Assembly (NCBI GenBank): GCA_001829185.1
Contig: MIAR01000036.1
Location: forward strand, 1-64,000
Origin: Spirochaetes bacterium GWB1_60_80
GTDB lineage: Bacteria > Spirochaetota > Spirochaetia > Treponematales > UBA12059
Direction of reading: 5' to 3'
Length of the DNA: 64,000 nucleotides
In this document: positions 1 through 9,239 of the stretch, in pieces
Layout of the letters: the number at the start of each line of letters is the position of its first letter
Position numbering within the stretch: position 1 is the stretch's first letter
Made by a program: the position numbers and the translations under genes
The notes under the pieces: model-generated
The model's database searches: none
Seen by the model: the letters and a program-made list of their open reading frames with translations, nothing else
What the model was told of the DNA's origin: nothing

Positions 1-2
1 CG

Positions 3-254
3 ACCACCAACCGGCCGCTGCGCGCCGGCGACCGGGTGCGGCTGAGTTACCGTGCCCGGGACGCCGCCGGCCAGAGCGTCGACACCATCAGCTGGCTGGT
101 CAGCCGCGATGGCGCTGCCTGGCAGCCGGCTGACGTCACCGACAATACCTGGTGGCGGGTGCCTGCCGGTAGCGGCCAAGTCTACCTGAAGGCGGTCTAT
201 GCGATTGCCCCGGGCAGGACACGGGAGAGCGTGTTTAGCTGGACAGGGCGTTGA
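3..254 (+). CDS. C-terminal end of an unknown, probably Ig-like-domain protein (partial)
   Basis: The frame is open from the window edge and ends at TGA 252-254, so only the last 83 residues are visible. The segment reads as short beta strands with Trp and Ser/Thr-rich turns (DTISWLVSRDGAAWQ, then VYLKAVYAI), the look of an Ig-like or fibronectin-like extracellular repeat. There is no methionine with a ribosome-binding site before residue 12, so this is the tail of a longer protein rather than a small gene. Its function is unknown. It lies 48 bp upstream of another secreted protein on the same strand, possibly in one transcript. Confidence 0.6.
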   Translation, partial: TTNRPLRAGDRVRLSYRARDAAGQSVDTISWLVSRDGAAWQPADVTDNTWWRVPAGSGQVYLKAVYAIAPGRTRESVFSWTGR

Positions 255-302
255 TATGTATGCATGCACCAATAATTCGGCATTGAAGACGAGGATGATC
301 AG

Positions 303-3300
303 ATGAAGAAATGCGCAATTTCCAGAAACAGCTTACCACAGAATGGCCTACTACTGGCAGCAGTGCTATGCCTTGCCTTGGTAGGCCGCCTTGGCCACGC
401 CCAGGAATATATCAGGCAAGACATGGTTTCCATTACTCCGGTACAAAGCGGTCCGTCCAGCACCGTGCCAGCTGCGACGGCGCAATTTACCATAAAGAGC
501 CGCTTTGCCGATGGCCGTTATACTATGGATCTCGAATTCTCCCGAATATCCGCTGCCAGCATTACCAGTCAGAACAGGCCCAAGTATTTTATTGCTTGCT
601 ATAAGAATTTGGTAACCAATGTTTGGTACGTCGTTAATCCCGATGGTACCGTGCTCCCAGCTCAGGCAGTAGTGTCAAGTAGTGCTCAGGCATACTTGAC
701 TCTATTAGATGCACCCGCTACGGACCAAGTCACAGCAAATACCGTAACTTCCCAGCTGGCAGCAGCCTCGGGAGTTAATTTTACGGATTTGAAGTTCCTG
801 ACTCCGCCAGCGGCTACTACGCTGCAACGCGCAGGGTTGGAAGGATTGCAAACCGTGCCAGGTTCCAAAATCATTCAGCTGGTATTGGCCAATCGCCAGG
901 CAGCCATGAATGAGGAGCGCCAATACTGTGTGCTCCTGAGCAGCACACCGCTACAGTCGAATGGCACTCCTCCCTCTAGCATGGCTTTCTCTAGCGCGGT
1001 TTGCTTTAAGCTGCAGCATGAATACTTCGCCGGTGAGGCTGCCCTTTTTAGCCAACTAGCAAGCCGCAGTTATGCGGAAAAAGCCTTAGCCCTTTTTGAT
1101 CTTATCATCAGGGAAGATACCAACCTGATTCATAATCAAGCCAGTACCGCGGCTTGGCGGGCATCAACCGCTACCTTGCTTTTAGGCTATGGGGCTAGCC
1201 AGGATATCTGGGGCTGTTTGGGCGGTCTGGATCCGGCCGCGGTAAATGTGGCCAAAGCCAATCTTATCAGTATGCTGCGAGCGGACCTCTTGGCCGACCT
1301 GGCGTACGAAAAGCCGTATGCCAACGCTGCCGCCGTGCCATATTTTAGGAGCCTGGATAATCCAGCCAGCTTCCTGGGGCAATATTATGGCCTGGCTTCG
1401 GTTTACCGGCGGGCCTATCTGGCGTATCTGTATTATATCGCCCGACCTTTGTATGCCGCGCTCTTGCCAAACAATTTGTCGCCCGATGGCTGTCAGACCA
1501 TCACCGCGGCCGAAGGACTGGAGCTGGCCCAGGCGGCCATGCGTTACCTGACCTGGGGAGTTGAGTATTCCGCCAGGGATATGGGGACTGAGCCGGTTAC
1601 TACCGATCAGGGTCTACCATTCTATGTATCGCGGTTGGTATACAGGGACAATTTTGAAAACGTCACTAGATGGGTGAGCCCTGATTCATCGCAAGCCAGC
1701 ACGAATACTAATAATTACCTGCCGGCGGCGATGTCCCCCACAGCAATTAACGCCGGACCAGGTGAATTAGATGGGCAACACAATATCGTAAATACGATTA
1801 ATCTAACTGTACTGAATAACCCTGCCACAATAGGCACAACCCCGTATGGTAATCAGGTAGCTGGTTGGCCACTTCCGTATGCTCCATACGGCCTGGATAG
1901 TCCGCGAACCTTTGCCTTTAAGCTGAACGCGCAGCGGGCAGTTCGTCGACTGTTCTGGCAAAACACCGGCGATACTACCTTGGCTTTTGGGGTAACCAAC
2001 GCAGTCTGGGCGGCGAACATAAAACCTGACCAGCCTGACCATAACAGTGCCTGGATTTTCAGCGTCGCCAGCTATAGCCGGTTTTATAAAGCACCTGAAG
2101 AGTTGGTTGCAGGATACCGGTTTTACAACGGCTTTTTTGTCGAGAATGCGCAGTATCCAAGTCCTGGGGTGAATGTGCCCGAAGCCAACCGTTACCGGCC
2201 CTTTCTGCCATGGCGCGAATTCCGGGCCCGGTCACCGGAAGAATTGGCCGGTGTGGATACCATGGGCATGCTGACCGGCAGCATTGCCCAAACCAGTTTC
2301 TTTGCCAGCATCCTTGATCTGGCCGGCCTCCAACCCGCTAAAAACCTGGACCGCTTCTATCAATTGAGCGGTCTGCGCGATGGAGAGACCAATTTGGCGG
2401 GTCTGGATAATCATGGCTTACCGGCCGTCCGGGCTGGCGGCAGCGTCCGGCCATTGGTGGAAGGCAATTACCGCTTTGAACGGGCTGATCTGGAGCGAAT
2501 GTCGGTAATGGTACCCGATTTAAGCTTAATTCAGGTCGGTGACTTGGTGGTGCGTTATGGCTGCGGCGAGCTTCTGGTCAGGCGGGAGCGGAGCCGGGCG
2601 GATGCGCCGCTGGAAGATAGAAACAACGAGCCAACCCAAATTGGCATCGTTATCAAGATTGACACTGCCTTAACCGCCAATCCTGACTTTAACGCGATTC
2701 AGACCTATCTTGGCGGCATCCATGTGGTTTCCATACGGGAAGGCTTCCGGCAAGTTTCGTTGGGTACTTGGGGCTCTAACGGAACTACCTGGGGCGGCTT
2801 TGCTTTTGAGCCGTTTCGTTACCATGTGCGGCGCTTGGTGAAATTTACGACGCCTGTCGCCGGCCTCTCCGCAAGCCAACGGACCTGGGATGTCTTGAAC
2901 ATTCAGCCGGCGAGCGGGCAGCTGGCCTTTGACTGGTATGGCGACGAAGCGGTGCCGCATGCGAATACTGCTGGATTACTATCGGAGCGCTGGATTCCCA
3001 ATACCGGTCAATTCCTGGTTTTAAACAATATCAGGGTTGACATTGCCGATAGCCAGGCCGGCCAGATTTCAAACAGCCTGCTACCGCCGGGTTACGCCAT
3101 CGAATTGGCGCCGCCGGTGGATCGCCATTGGTCTTCGTCCAGCGGTTGGGCTTTGAACGGCAATATTCACAATAATCGCGGCTATGGCTTCGAATTCGCC
3201 GCCATAGATGGCAACTCAAGTACAGTCCTGTCCAATTACCTGCGCCAGGATAGTGGCGAATATACCATAGAGTATCCGGCTGACTCGCCGTTATTTCCCG

Positions 3301-4892
3301 GTGGAATGGGGCGATTGACCCTCAACGACCAAGGCGTGCTGGTTATTACGATGCGCCAAGGCAACAAAGATATAATTACTAGTCAGTTTGGCATCCGGCC
3401 ACTATTGCGAGACGGGGCACACGGGACGGATAATGGAGGCTCGGCCGATGTTTTTCCGGGTGATGACATTCTGCTGCAGCTCCGGCTGCGCCATCCGGCC
3501 GCAGGCAGCAGCATTCTGCTGACCGCGGCCGAGGCGGATTATTTTGCGGTTTACGATAAAAAATTACTGTGGCGGGCCAATTTGTATGTTCAGCAGGCCG
3601 CCGATAGTGACTGGAATGCCATCCACCGTTGGAATGCGCCACCGGCTAATCCCAACAGTGCCCAGACTGCGCCTAGCTGGTGGAAACTGGGGTGGGGCTA
3701 CAACCAGTGGAACCGCCAGGATAACGGTGGTGCTTATGTGGCGGATATTGCCGCCCTGCCGGCCGGCGATGGCCGGCAGGTGGTGACCATTATGAGCTGG
3801 ACCAGGTATGATCAAGATTTTGAGGCTGACACCCTTGCAAGGTTCCATTGGACTGTGGCTAGCCCCACCGACGCAGCCGGGCAACGCGAGGTGCGGGGGG
3901 CGGTAGCCTATAATACCGCCACCTGGGATTCACCGTTTGATTTTAACCGCAAGTTGTGGTCGTATCGCCAGTATGTTTCTAACCAGCTAACGGCGAGGTT
4001 GCTTAGGCCCCTAACCTTAACCCAAGGTCTAGCGCCAGGCCTATGGGGCAGTTATTATGGACAACAATATTGGACGCGAGAGCGTGTGCGAAGTGAGGTC
4101 CGGTTGATTGATGACCGGTATAGCCGGCTTGATGAAAATACGGAGGCAACCACCGAAATGCTGGCGTTGGTCTACCCTGCGGTAACGGTTGATGGGCATG
4201 AGGTGTTTCCCTATCGGCCGCAGTACGCCGCCATCGAGCGCTATGGCTTGCTTGCCTCACGGTCTGGCACCCAAGCCATGTCCGGTTCGGGCTTGGATTG
4301 TATCGATCTGCTTGTGCGGGCCCTGATTTATCCGGGCAACCCCTATGCACTTGGTCTTTATGGAAATGGTAATGCCATTCCGGATAGCGGCTGCGATTGG
4401 TGCTATACCGGCAATACTCCCTACCGGGAAATCAGTCTGGTGCATCAGCAATACAGCTGGGAAATCTGCCAGATCAATGCCAATGGCGACTTGGTAGATC
4501 AAAACACGTTTTTTACGGCTGATACCCGCGACAAGCCCGAGGTCTGGAACCTGATACCGGGCGATATTCTGGTAATGCGGAATTATGGCAAACCCGGCGA
4601 ACCGGCGGTCTTGTCTTATCCGCATGTGGCCATCGTGCAGTCGGTGCGCGACGCGAATGGTAATAGCCAGCTTGAAGCCTGCGAGATTGTCCTGATTGAA
4701 TCTGGTTCCGGGAATCGCGATCTAGTTTTCCCGGATAGAAGTCTGGTTGAAGGATATCCGCAATCAAATATGAATTCTGGGAATTATGAAAAATACTATC
4801 GGGTACTGAATCAAACCTTGTTGAGCAGTTATCTGCATGACAGTTGGTATAATGGTTGGGAAATGTACCTGTGTCGCATGCGCTACCGCTAG
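303..4892 (+). CDS. Large secreted protein with C-terminal NlpC/P60-like cysteine peptidase domain
   Basis: 1529 aa. A signal peptide is clear: MKK, then a hydrophobic core at about residues 15-28 ending in GHAQ. The last 200 residues resemble an NlpC/P60 or CHAP amidase: GSGLDCIDLL puts the candidate nucleophile at C1333, and GDILVMRNY followed by YPHVAIV puts the candidate histidine at H1441. A similar arrangement earlier, at about residues 655-790 (IQVGDLVVRYG, then IGIVIKI), lacks the Cys and His and may be a dead duplicate. The rest is not recognised and is rich in Trp, Tyr and Asn. The start has GAGGA upstream. The stop overlaps the ribosome-binding site of the next gene, so the two are probably co-transcribed. 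The base composition looks less GC-rich than most of the window. A role in peptidoglycan or envelope remodelling is inference. Confidence 0.75.
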   Translation: MKKCAISRNSLPQNGLLLAAVLCLALVGRLGHAQEYIRQDMVSITPVQSGPSSTVPAATAQFTIKSRFADGRYTMDLEFSRISAASITSQNRPKYFIACYKNLVTNVWYVVNPDGTVLPAQAVVSSSAQAYLTLLDAPATDQVTANTVTSQLAAASGVNFTDLKFLTPPAATTLQRAGLEGLQTVPGSKIIQLVLANRQAAMNEERQYCVLLSSTPLQSNGTPPSSMAFSSAVCFKLQHEYFAGEAALFSQLASRSYAEKALALFDLIIREDTNLIHNQASTAAWRASTATLLLGYGASQDIWGCLGGLDPAAVNVAKANLISMLRADLLADLAYEKPYANAAAVPYFRSLDNPASFLGQYYGLASVYRRAYLAYLYYIARPLYAALLPNNLSPDGCQTITAAEGLELAQAAMRYLTWGVEYSARDMGTEPVTTDQGLPFYVSRLVYRDNFENVTRWVSPDSSQASTNTNNYLPAAMSPTAINAGPGELDGQHNIVNTINLTVLNNPATIGTTPYGNQVAGWPLPYAPYGLDSPRTFAFKLNAQRAVRRLFWQNTGDTTLAFGVTNAVWAANIKPDQPDHNSAWIFSVASYSRFYKAPEELVAGYRFYNGFFVENAQYPSPGVNVPEANRYRPFLPWREFRARSPEELAGVDTMGMLTGSIAQTSFFASILDLAGLQPAKNLDRFYQLSGLRDGETNLAGLDNHGLPAVRAGGSVRPLVEGNYRFERADLERMSVMVPDLSLIQVGDLVVRYGCGELLVRRERSRADAPLEDRNNEPTQIGIVIKIDTALTANPDFNAIQTYLGGIHVVSIREGFRQVSLGTWGSNGTTWGGFAFEPFRYHVRRLVKFTTPVAGLSASQRTWDVLNIQPASGQLAFDWYGDEAVPHANTAGLLSERWIPNTGQFLVLNNIRVDIADSQAGQISNSLLPPGYAIELAPPVDRHWSSSSGWALNGNIHNNRGYGFEFAAIDGNSSTVLSNYLRQDSGEYTIEYPADSPLFPGGMGRLTLNDQGVLVITMRQGNKDIITSQFGIRPLLRDGAHGTDNGGSADVFPGDDILLQLRLRHPAAGSSILLTAAEADYFAVYDKKLLWRANLYVQQAADSDWNAIHRWNAPPANPNSAQTAPSWWKLGWGYNQWNRQDNGGAYVADIAALPAGDGRQVVTIMSWTRYDQDFEADTLARFHWTVASPTDAAGQREVRGAVAYNTATWDSPFDFNRKLWSYRQYVSNQLTARLLRPLTLTQGLAPGLWGSYYGQQYWTRERVRSEVRLIDDRYSRLDENTEATTEMLALVYPAVTVDGHEVFPYRPQYAAIERYGLLASRSGTQAMSGSGLDCIDLLVRALIYPGNPYALGLYGNGNAIPDSGCDWCYTGNTPYREISLVHQQYSWEICQINANGDLVDQNTFFTADTRDKPEVWNLIPGDILVMRNYGKPGEPAVLSYPHVAIVQSVRDANGNSQLEACEIVLIESGSGNRDLVFPDRSLVEGYPQSNMNSGNYEKYYRVLNQTLLSSYLHDSWYNGWEMYLCRMRYR

Positions 4893-4902
4893 GAGGTGGA
4901 AG

Positions 4903-6621
4903 ATGAAAAAGAAACTTTGCCTGTGGCTATTGTCCAGCCTGGCTCTTGGCGCGGGCCTGGCTCAGACGCCAGTTGTGCCGGCGGCTATCACCGAGGTACG
5001 CACCGTTTCACTGCCTAAAAACACCTTTGATAATGGCGGTTTTGCGGTAAACGAAATGGAAGGCTCGTTGTGGCCTTATTTCATCATGGTAGATGGCCGG
5101 CTAGTTATGTGGCGGCGGGAATCGCATGCCAATACCATCTTTGACCGCGATTTGAACCTACTGCGCGCGCATAATTATGAGCGCGGCTTTCCTGGTTTCT
5201 CATCAAGCGGTGATGTCTTATTTTTTACCGATGGCAATTATTGCTCGCGAATGTATGAGTCTTACACACTCAGTTTCTATAATCCGGAACGGCGATTGAT
5301 AGCGGAGGTGAACCTGGAACCGTATTCTCAGGCTCAGACGCTTATCTATCAACAGGCCCATCCTGCTGATACCAGGCAATTTCGGACTGGACGCTGGTGT
5401 AGCCCAGGGTACTTCGGTATGTTTGGCGTGCTGACAGACGGCAACCGTACTTGGGGGGGGATTATCAACAGTCGCGGCCAGGTAAGCTTTGACCGCAGCG
5501 TCCTGGAGAGCTTCCGGGCTTACAATTTCCAGAGCCTGAACTGGACCCGCTACAATCCGGTTCTGGCCAGCCAAATGACGGCTCTGTTGCGCGAATACGA
5601 TGGCTACATTTGCGAAGGCGCACGGTATGCCGACGAAAGGGGAGCGATTAGTGCGGTTAGTGGAGACATCAACGGCATTGGTGTACATGAAGCCGTAAAG
5701 CGGCTCCTGCAAAGGCATTTCGACCGCCTTGGTTATGACGTGCTTATTGAAGGATCTGTTGAGCCAGTCGCCAACGGTTTCATCATCTGGGACCGCTATA
5801 GTGGCGGCCTTTACCTGTCGCTGACGCATAACCGCATTTTTTCTCTGCCATTGCGGCAATCGGCCATCCTGCTCTGGGATGAGCGCGAAACACGGCTGTA
5901 CTATGTCCAGAGGGCCACCGAGCGCGCCTGGGAGGTGCGCATCATCAATCTGGATTTCCTGCAGCCCCCGGCCACCACCGTGGATGGCGGACCGGTACCG
6001 CCGCCGCCGCCACCCTTTGTGATTCCACCAGAGGCGATTGACCAGACGGTAACGCGTTACCTTGGCGCCAACCCGGCTACCGCTACTGCCACGCCAGCCG
6101 CCACCACGCCAACGCCAGCCACCCCGCCGGTGATCCGTATTACTGCCCTGTCGGCCTCCAGCGTACTGACCGAGCCGGCCAACCTGAACGCCTACCACCC
6201 GGCCACCGTTTTTGATGGCAAGGCTGACACCGGTTGGTTCGAGGCTGTGGCCGGCCCTGGCCTGGGCCAGTGGCTGGAAGTCGGCTTTGCCGAGCCACTA
6301 CGCGCCGACCGCCTGACTATCAGCCCCGGCTGGCTGGACGCCCGCTACTGGAGACAGAACAACCGCATCCGCACGGTCAGCATTAGTGTGGACGGTGGCA
6401 CGTCCATGACCTTCCAGTTAACCGACACCATGGCCAGTCAAACCATCACCCTGCCGCGCGTCCTGACCGGCCGCACCTGGCGCTTCCGCATCGACGCCGT
6501 CTACCCGAACACCCGCTGGGACGACACCACCATCACCGAGCTGGGCTTCTGGCTGAATAATGTGCAGTATCGGGTTGATTTGGGCACCTTCGCCGCCGGC
6601 CTGCAGCCGCGCGCGCCGTGA
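4903..6621 (+). CDS. Secreted protein with C-terminal discoidin/NADase-type glycan-binding-like domain
   Basis: 572 aa from ATG 4903, chosen because AGGAGGT sits at 4891-4897 and the protein then opens with a signal peptide (MKKKLCLWLLSSLALGAG). An ATG at 4837 in the same frame lies inside the preceding gene and lacks these features. Residues 30-360 are an unrecognised beta-rich domain. Residues 365-412 are a Pro/Thr/Ala linker. Residues 416-572 form a compact domain with the F5/8 or NADase-type glycan-binding look: YHPATVFDGKADTGW, then LRADRLTISPGW, then DTTITELGFW. That domain is nearly duplicated at 58749-59222. Probably an envelope or extracellular protein; the ligand is unknown. Confidence 0.75.
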   Translation: MKKKLCLWLLSSLALGAGLAQTPVVPAAITEVRTVSLPKNTFDNGGFAVNEMEGSLWPYFIMVDGRLVMWRRESHANTIFDRDLNLLRAHNYERGFPGFSSSGDVLFFTDGNYCSRMYESYTLSFYNPERRLIAEVNLEPYSQAQTLIYQQAHPADTRQFRTGRWCSPGYFGMFGVLTDGNRTWGGIINSRGQVSFDRSVLESFRAYNFQSLNWTRYNPVLASQMTALLREYDGYICEGARYADERGAISAVSGDINGIGVHEAVKRLLQRHFDRLGYDVLIEGSVEPVANGFIIWDRYSGGLYLSLTHNRIFSLPLRQSAILLWDERETRLYYVQRATERAWEVRIINLDFLQPPATTVDGGPVPPPPPPFVIPPEAIDQTVTRYLGANPATATATPAATTPTPATPPVIRITALSASSVLTEPANLNAYHPATVFDGKADTGWFEAVAGPGLGQWLEVGFAEPLRADRLTISPGWLDARYWRQNNRIRTVSISVDGGTSMTFQLTDTMASQTITLPRVLTGRTWRFRIDAVYPNTRWDDTTITELGFWLNNVQYRVDLGTFAAGLQPRAP

Positions 6622-7100
6622 GACAGGGTAGGCGCGCCAGCGCCTGACCGGAGATAGCGTGCCTGCCTCCTGTTACCAAGAGTGGGGGCAGGCCGGGATC
6701 CCCGCTGGCGCGCCTGTTGCCCAAAGCTGGCGGGCTTGCCCGCAAGACCGCCAGACCAGCCCACCATCAGCGCCAGCGGTAGCCCGGCCGAGGGGGAGCC
6801 GCCCACCGTCCTCAGGACACCGCCTAATGGGCACCTAGCCCGGCGCTGCAAGCCGCCGCGCATCACAATCCAGCACGGCGTAATAAACTCAACCCAGCGC
6901 CGGCTTGCTTGGTGCCAGGCGACCGCGCGGGTGGCGCAACCAAGCATGACCCGGCGATAAGCCGGGCCATGCTTGAACGCGCCAGGCCCCGCGACCGCCA
7001 CGTCCTAAGACAAGCCCTTCGCCGTTGCTTTGGCTTACCCCGTCGCTGTATAGTGTAGTTCGCGGCTTCCAGCGCCGGACCGCCCACTAGACCGTGCTCC
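6622..7100. repeat. Structured non-coding tail repeat, copy A
   Basis: This stretch after the stop codon is collinear, in patches, with 59223-59650. Shared blocks include the segment around GTGGGGGCAGGCCGGGATC, the block CCGAGGGGGAGCCGCCC, CCGCGCGGGTGGCGC, and GCGCCAGGCCCCGCG. Two hairpins stand out. CTGGCGG 6727-6733 pairs with CCGCCAG 6748-6754, with CTTG/CAAG inside the loop. The 14-nt arms 6942-6955 and 6961-6974 pair around a GATAA loop. Open frames exist on both strands but have no ribosome-binding site and no recognisable product. Confidence 0.7.
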
Positions 7101-7337
7101 CCCCGTTGTCAACCCGCAATCTGTGTTCTATGATGAAGAGATGCAGTTGAAAGATGCGCGCAGTGGCTTTTTCCTGAGCAATCGCTTGGCGTCGGAGGTT
7201 GACGGGCAAGTTCAATGCCGTTAGGGGCCGTTTGGCTAGCGGTACCCGGCAGTTCTCCGATTTGAGGCTTGGAATCAGGCCGAAAAACCAGGGAGCGGCG
7301 CTACCAGGCGACGACTTGTTGCTGACCTGGCTTAACC
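7101..7337. other. Gap between two tail repeats, nothing recognised
   Basis: No coding frame with a plausible start, no clear repeat and no RNA gene was seen. It separates tail copy A from the shorter tail copy C and could be the decayed remains of whatever the tails once flanked. Confidence 0.4.
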
Positions 7338-7446
7338 ATGGAAGCAGCCACCGCGCGAGCGCCAGGCCCCGCGTCTGCGCCTCCCTTGACCAACCTCCTC
7401 GCCGTTGCTTTGTGTTATTTCGCAACCGCACCGCTCCCCGCCGCTC
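7338..7446. repeat. Structured tail repeat, copy C (short, hairpin deleted)
   Basis: The sequence from CACCGCGCG through GCGCCAGGCCCCGCGTCTGC to the end matches the 3' part of the tails at 6922-7100 and 59499-59650. The roughly 45 bp carrying the GATAA-loop hairpin in the other copies is missing: the CCGCGCG block joins directly to the AGCGCCAGGCC block. It ends exactly at the stop codon of the leftward receiver gene. Confidence 0.6.
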
Positions 7447-7809
7447 TCAGCGCTGGTCGCGGCCATGCAGGATGGCTTGCAATTTGGCCGTTCGGATCGG
7501 CTTGCCTAGGCTGTAGTCGATGATTTGGCTGGCCAGCGCCTGGTTGATGGCCTGGTCGTTGTCATACCCACTCAGGATAATGCGGATGCCCGTTTTCTGA
7601 CGATCTTGGCAGGCGGCGAATAACTCAGTGCCCAGCATACCGGGCATTTTCTGGTCGGAAATGACGGCGTCCACCCTTTGCCGCGCCAGGATGGCCAGTG
7701 CTTCACGCGCCGATATGGCGGTCGTTACCTCATAGTCCCGCCGCAGGATGGCTTTTAGGCCGAGCAGGTTGATGGCTTCGTCATCGACAAGCAGGAGATG
7801 CAAAGGCAT
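7447..7809 (-). CDS. Stand-alone response regulator receiver protein
   Basis: 120 aa, a single CheY-like receiver domain with no output domain. The acidic pocket is D9-D10, the phosphoacceptor is D52 (SDQKMPG), S80 is the Thr/Ser switch position and K103 is in the GKP turn. The motif SDQKMPGM and the tail IDYSLGKP resemble receivers found with HD-GYP or GGDEF outputs, but nothing of that kind is adjacent. GGGAG lies upstream of the ATG. It is isolated between a tail repeat and an ABC transporter running the other way, so its histidine kinase cannot be named from context. Confidence 0.85.
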   Translation of the reverse strand: MPLHLLLVDDEAINLLGLKAILRRDYEVTTAISAREALAILARQRVDAVISDQKMPGMLGTELFAACQDRQKTGIRIILSGYDNDQAINQALASQIIDYSLGKPIRTAKLQAILHGRDQR

Positions 7810-8039
7810 GGTGTACTCCCATGGCCTCTTTCCCAGGCCGGGTTCGTCGCCTAAGGCCTACGACCCGCCTTTAACTCTAGTTCGCGCCGGGCCTGACGTC
7901 AAGCTGGCCGCGATCAAATCCGTGGGTCGCGAGCAAATCATTGGATCGGGCTGTGCCACGCGACGGCGGCAGTGGGCAGCGGGCGGGTGTCGGCGGCCGG
8001 CTTCACATTCCAGTTCATTTCCATCATACTGGCGGCATC
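7810..8039. other. Divergent intergenic region
   Basis: 230 bp between the leftward receiver gene and the rightward permease gene. It should hold both promoters. I could not pick convincing -35/-10 pairs or any hairpin. Confidence 0.3.
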
Positions 8040-9239
8040 ATGCTAGCCAGCTTTCGGGGGATCAATCTTTGTGCCGTCATAGCGACCAAGCCAGTCGGCC
8101 AGCCTGGCGCCCCTGGTCAAGACCCGGCGCCGCTGGCCGGTTTGTTGGTGTGGACTTGGCGCCTCAACCTGCGCTATTTTCTGGGGCGGCGGGAAAGCGC
8201 CCTGTCGCTTATCATGACGGTCGCGGCCTGGTTGGCGGCCTTGCTGCTAGTGATTTACCGTCAGCAGGTCGACGTATCCGCCGGGCTGATCGCCCGGCTG
8301 GCCAGGGCCAGCGGTATTGAGGGCCTGCGCTGGCTGCTGTTGATCCTGCAGCTGGCCACGGTAGCGGCCTGGCAGTTTTGGTTGGGGCGGCCGCTGCCGC
8401 TGTTTTCGCCGCTGTTCAGCGATGCCCCGGTTGCCGCCAGCCGCTACCGGCGGGCCTGGCAGCTTTTCCAGTTGACCAAGGCCGCCTTGGTTGGCCTACT
8501 CTTCTGGCCGCTGGCCGCCTGGAGTGGCGGCTTCATCTGGGCGACCCTGGCTGTGGTAGTCGGGTTGGTTCTGGCGGCGGCCCAGTCGCTGGTCTACCGG
8601 CCGGGTGACCGACAGGCGCGTCGTCGGATTGGTCCTTGGCCGCTGGAACTAAATTTGGTCCGGCTGGTCTGCGGGCCGCTGTCGGTCAGTGCGCTCTATG
8701 GCCTCTTGGTAGTCGGGCTGGCCGTGGCCTGGTATGGCCGCAGTGGCCCGGAGGCTGCCGCCACCTGGCTGGCCGGCAACCTGGCCGCCAATCTGGTTTT
8801 ACTTGACCTGATAATCGCCTTGTTGGTCTTTGGCGGCACCGAGCGCAGTTGGCGCCTGGCGGCGCGCTTTCGGCCGTTTCCGGTCTCTTTTGGCCGGTGG
8901 CAGTTCCTGGCCTGGCGGGCGGTAGGCTTTTACCTGCTGCCGCCGCGCCTGCTGGCCCTGGTGGCCTTGCTGGCCGGCGGCCAGGAGGTTTGGCGCTACG
9001 TCCTAGCCACTCTGGCCGCCGCCTTGGTGGTTCCGACCTTGTTCGCTCCCAGTGAGCGTTTTTCGCTGGTTTTTACCGGAGCCCTGATGGTGGCGCATTA
9101 CGGCTTCGTCAGCGGCTTTGCGCTGCCGGCGCTGGTATGGCCGCTTTTGTTGCTGGTCGGGCTGCGGGCGGCCCGGCAAGATTTTGGCTTGGTGCCTTGG
9201 GCAGCGCTGGAACGCGGAGGCTGCGATGTTGCGCTGTAA
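8040..9239 (+). CDS. ABC transporter membrane subunit (permease), unknown substrate
   Basis: 399 aa if it starts at ATG 8040. An in-frame ATG at 7941 would add 33 polar residues unlike a membrane protein, and the ribosome-binding site is weak for both. About ten hydrophobic segments are visible, starting at ALSLIMTVAAWLAALLL. The 3' end overlaps the start of an ABC ATPase by 14 bp, so the pair is translationally coupled and very likely one exporter. No substrate-binding protein is adjacent, which favours an exporter. The permease family was not recognised; it resembles the loosely conserved multi-TM partners of ABC-2-type ATPases. Confidence 0.7.
   Translation: MLASFRGINLCAVIATKPVGQPGAPGQDPAPLAGLLVWTWRLNLRYFLGRRESALSLIMTVAAWLAALLLVIYRQQVDVSAGLIARLARASGIEGLRWLLLILQLATVAAWQFWLGRPLPLFSPLFSDAPVAASRYRRAWQLFQLTKAALVGLLFWPLAAWSGGFIWATLAVVVGLVLAAAQSLVYRPGDRQARRRIGPWPLELNLVRLVCGPLSVSALYGLLVVGLAVAWYGRSGPEAAATWLAGNLAANLVLLDLIIALLVFGGTERSWRLAARFRPFPVSFGRWQFLAWRAVGFYLLPPRLLALVALLAGGQEVWRYVLATLAAALVVPTLFAPSERFSLVFTGALMVAHYGFVSGFALPALVWPLLLLVGLRAARQDFGLVPWAALERGGCDVAL

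Noticed and set aside
4837-4902. Earlier start for the glycan-binding-like secreted protein
   Set aside because: It lies inside the preceding gene and hides the signal peptide; AGGAGGT supports ATG 4903.
6501-7001. 166-codon minus-strand frame in tail copy A with a similar frame in copy B
   Set aside because: The two share patches only because the DNA is repeated; no ribosome-binding site, and the frame runs through the antisense of the glycan-binding-like domain.
6600-7100. Tail repeat as an integron attC site
   Set aside because: I could not find paired core sites of the RYYYAAC/GTTRRRY form at the tail ends and there is no integrase gene in the window.
6148-7100. Cassette as a diversity-generating retroelement target
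   Set aside because: There is no reverse transcriptase and the differences between the two copies are not concentrated at adenines.
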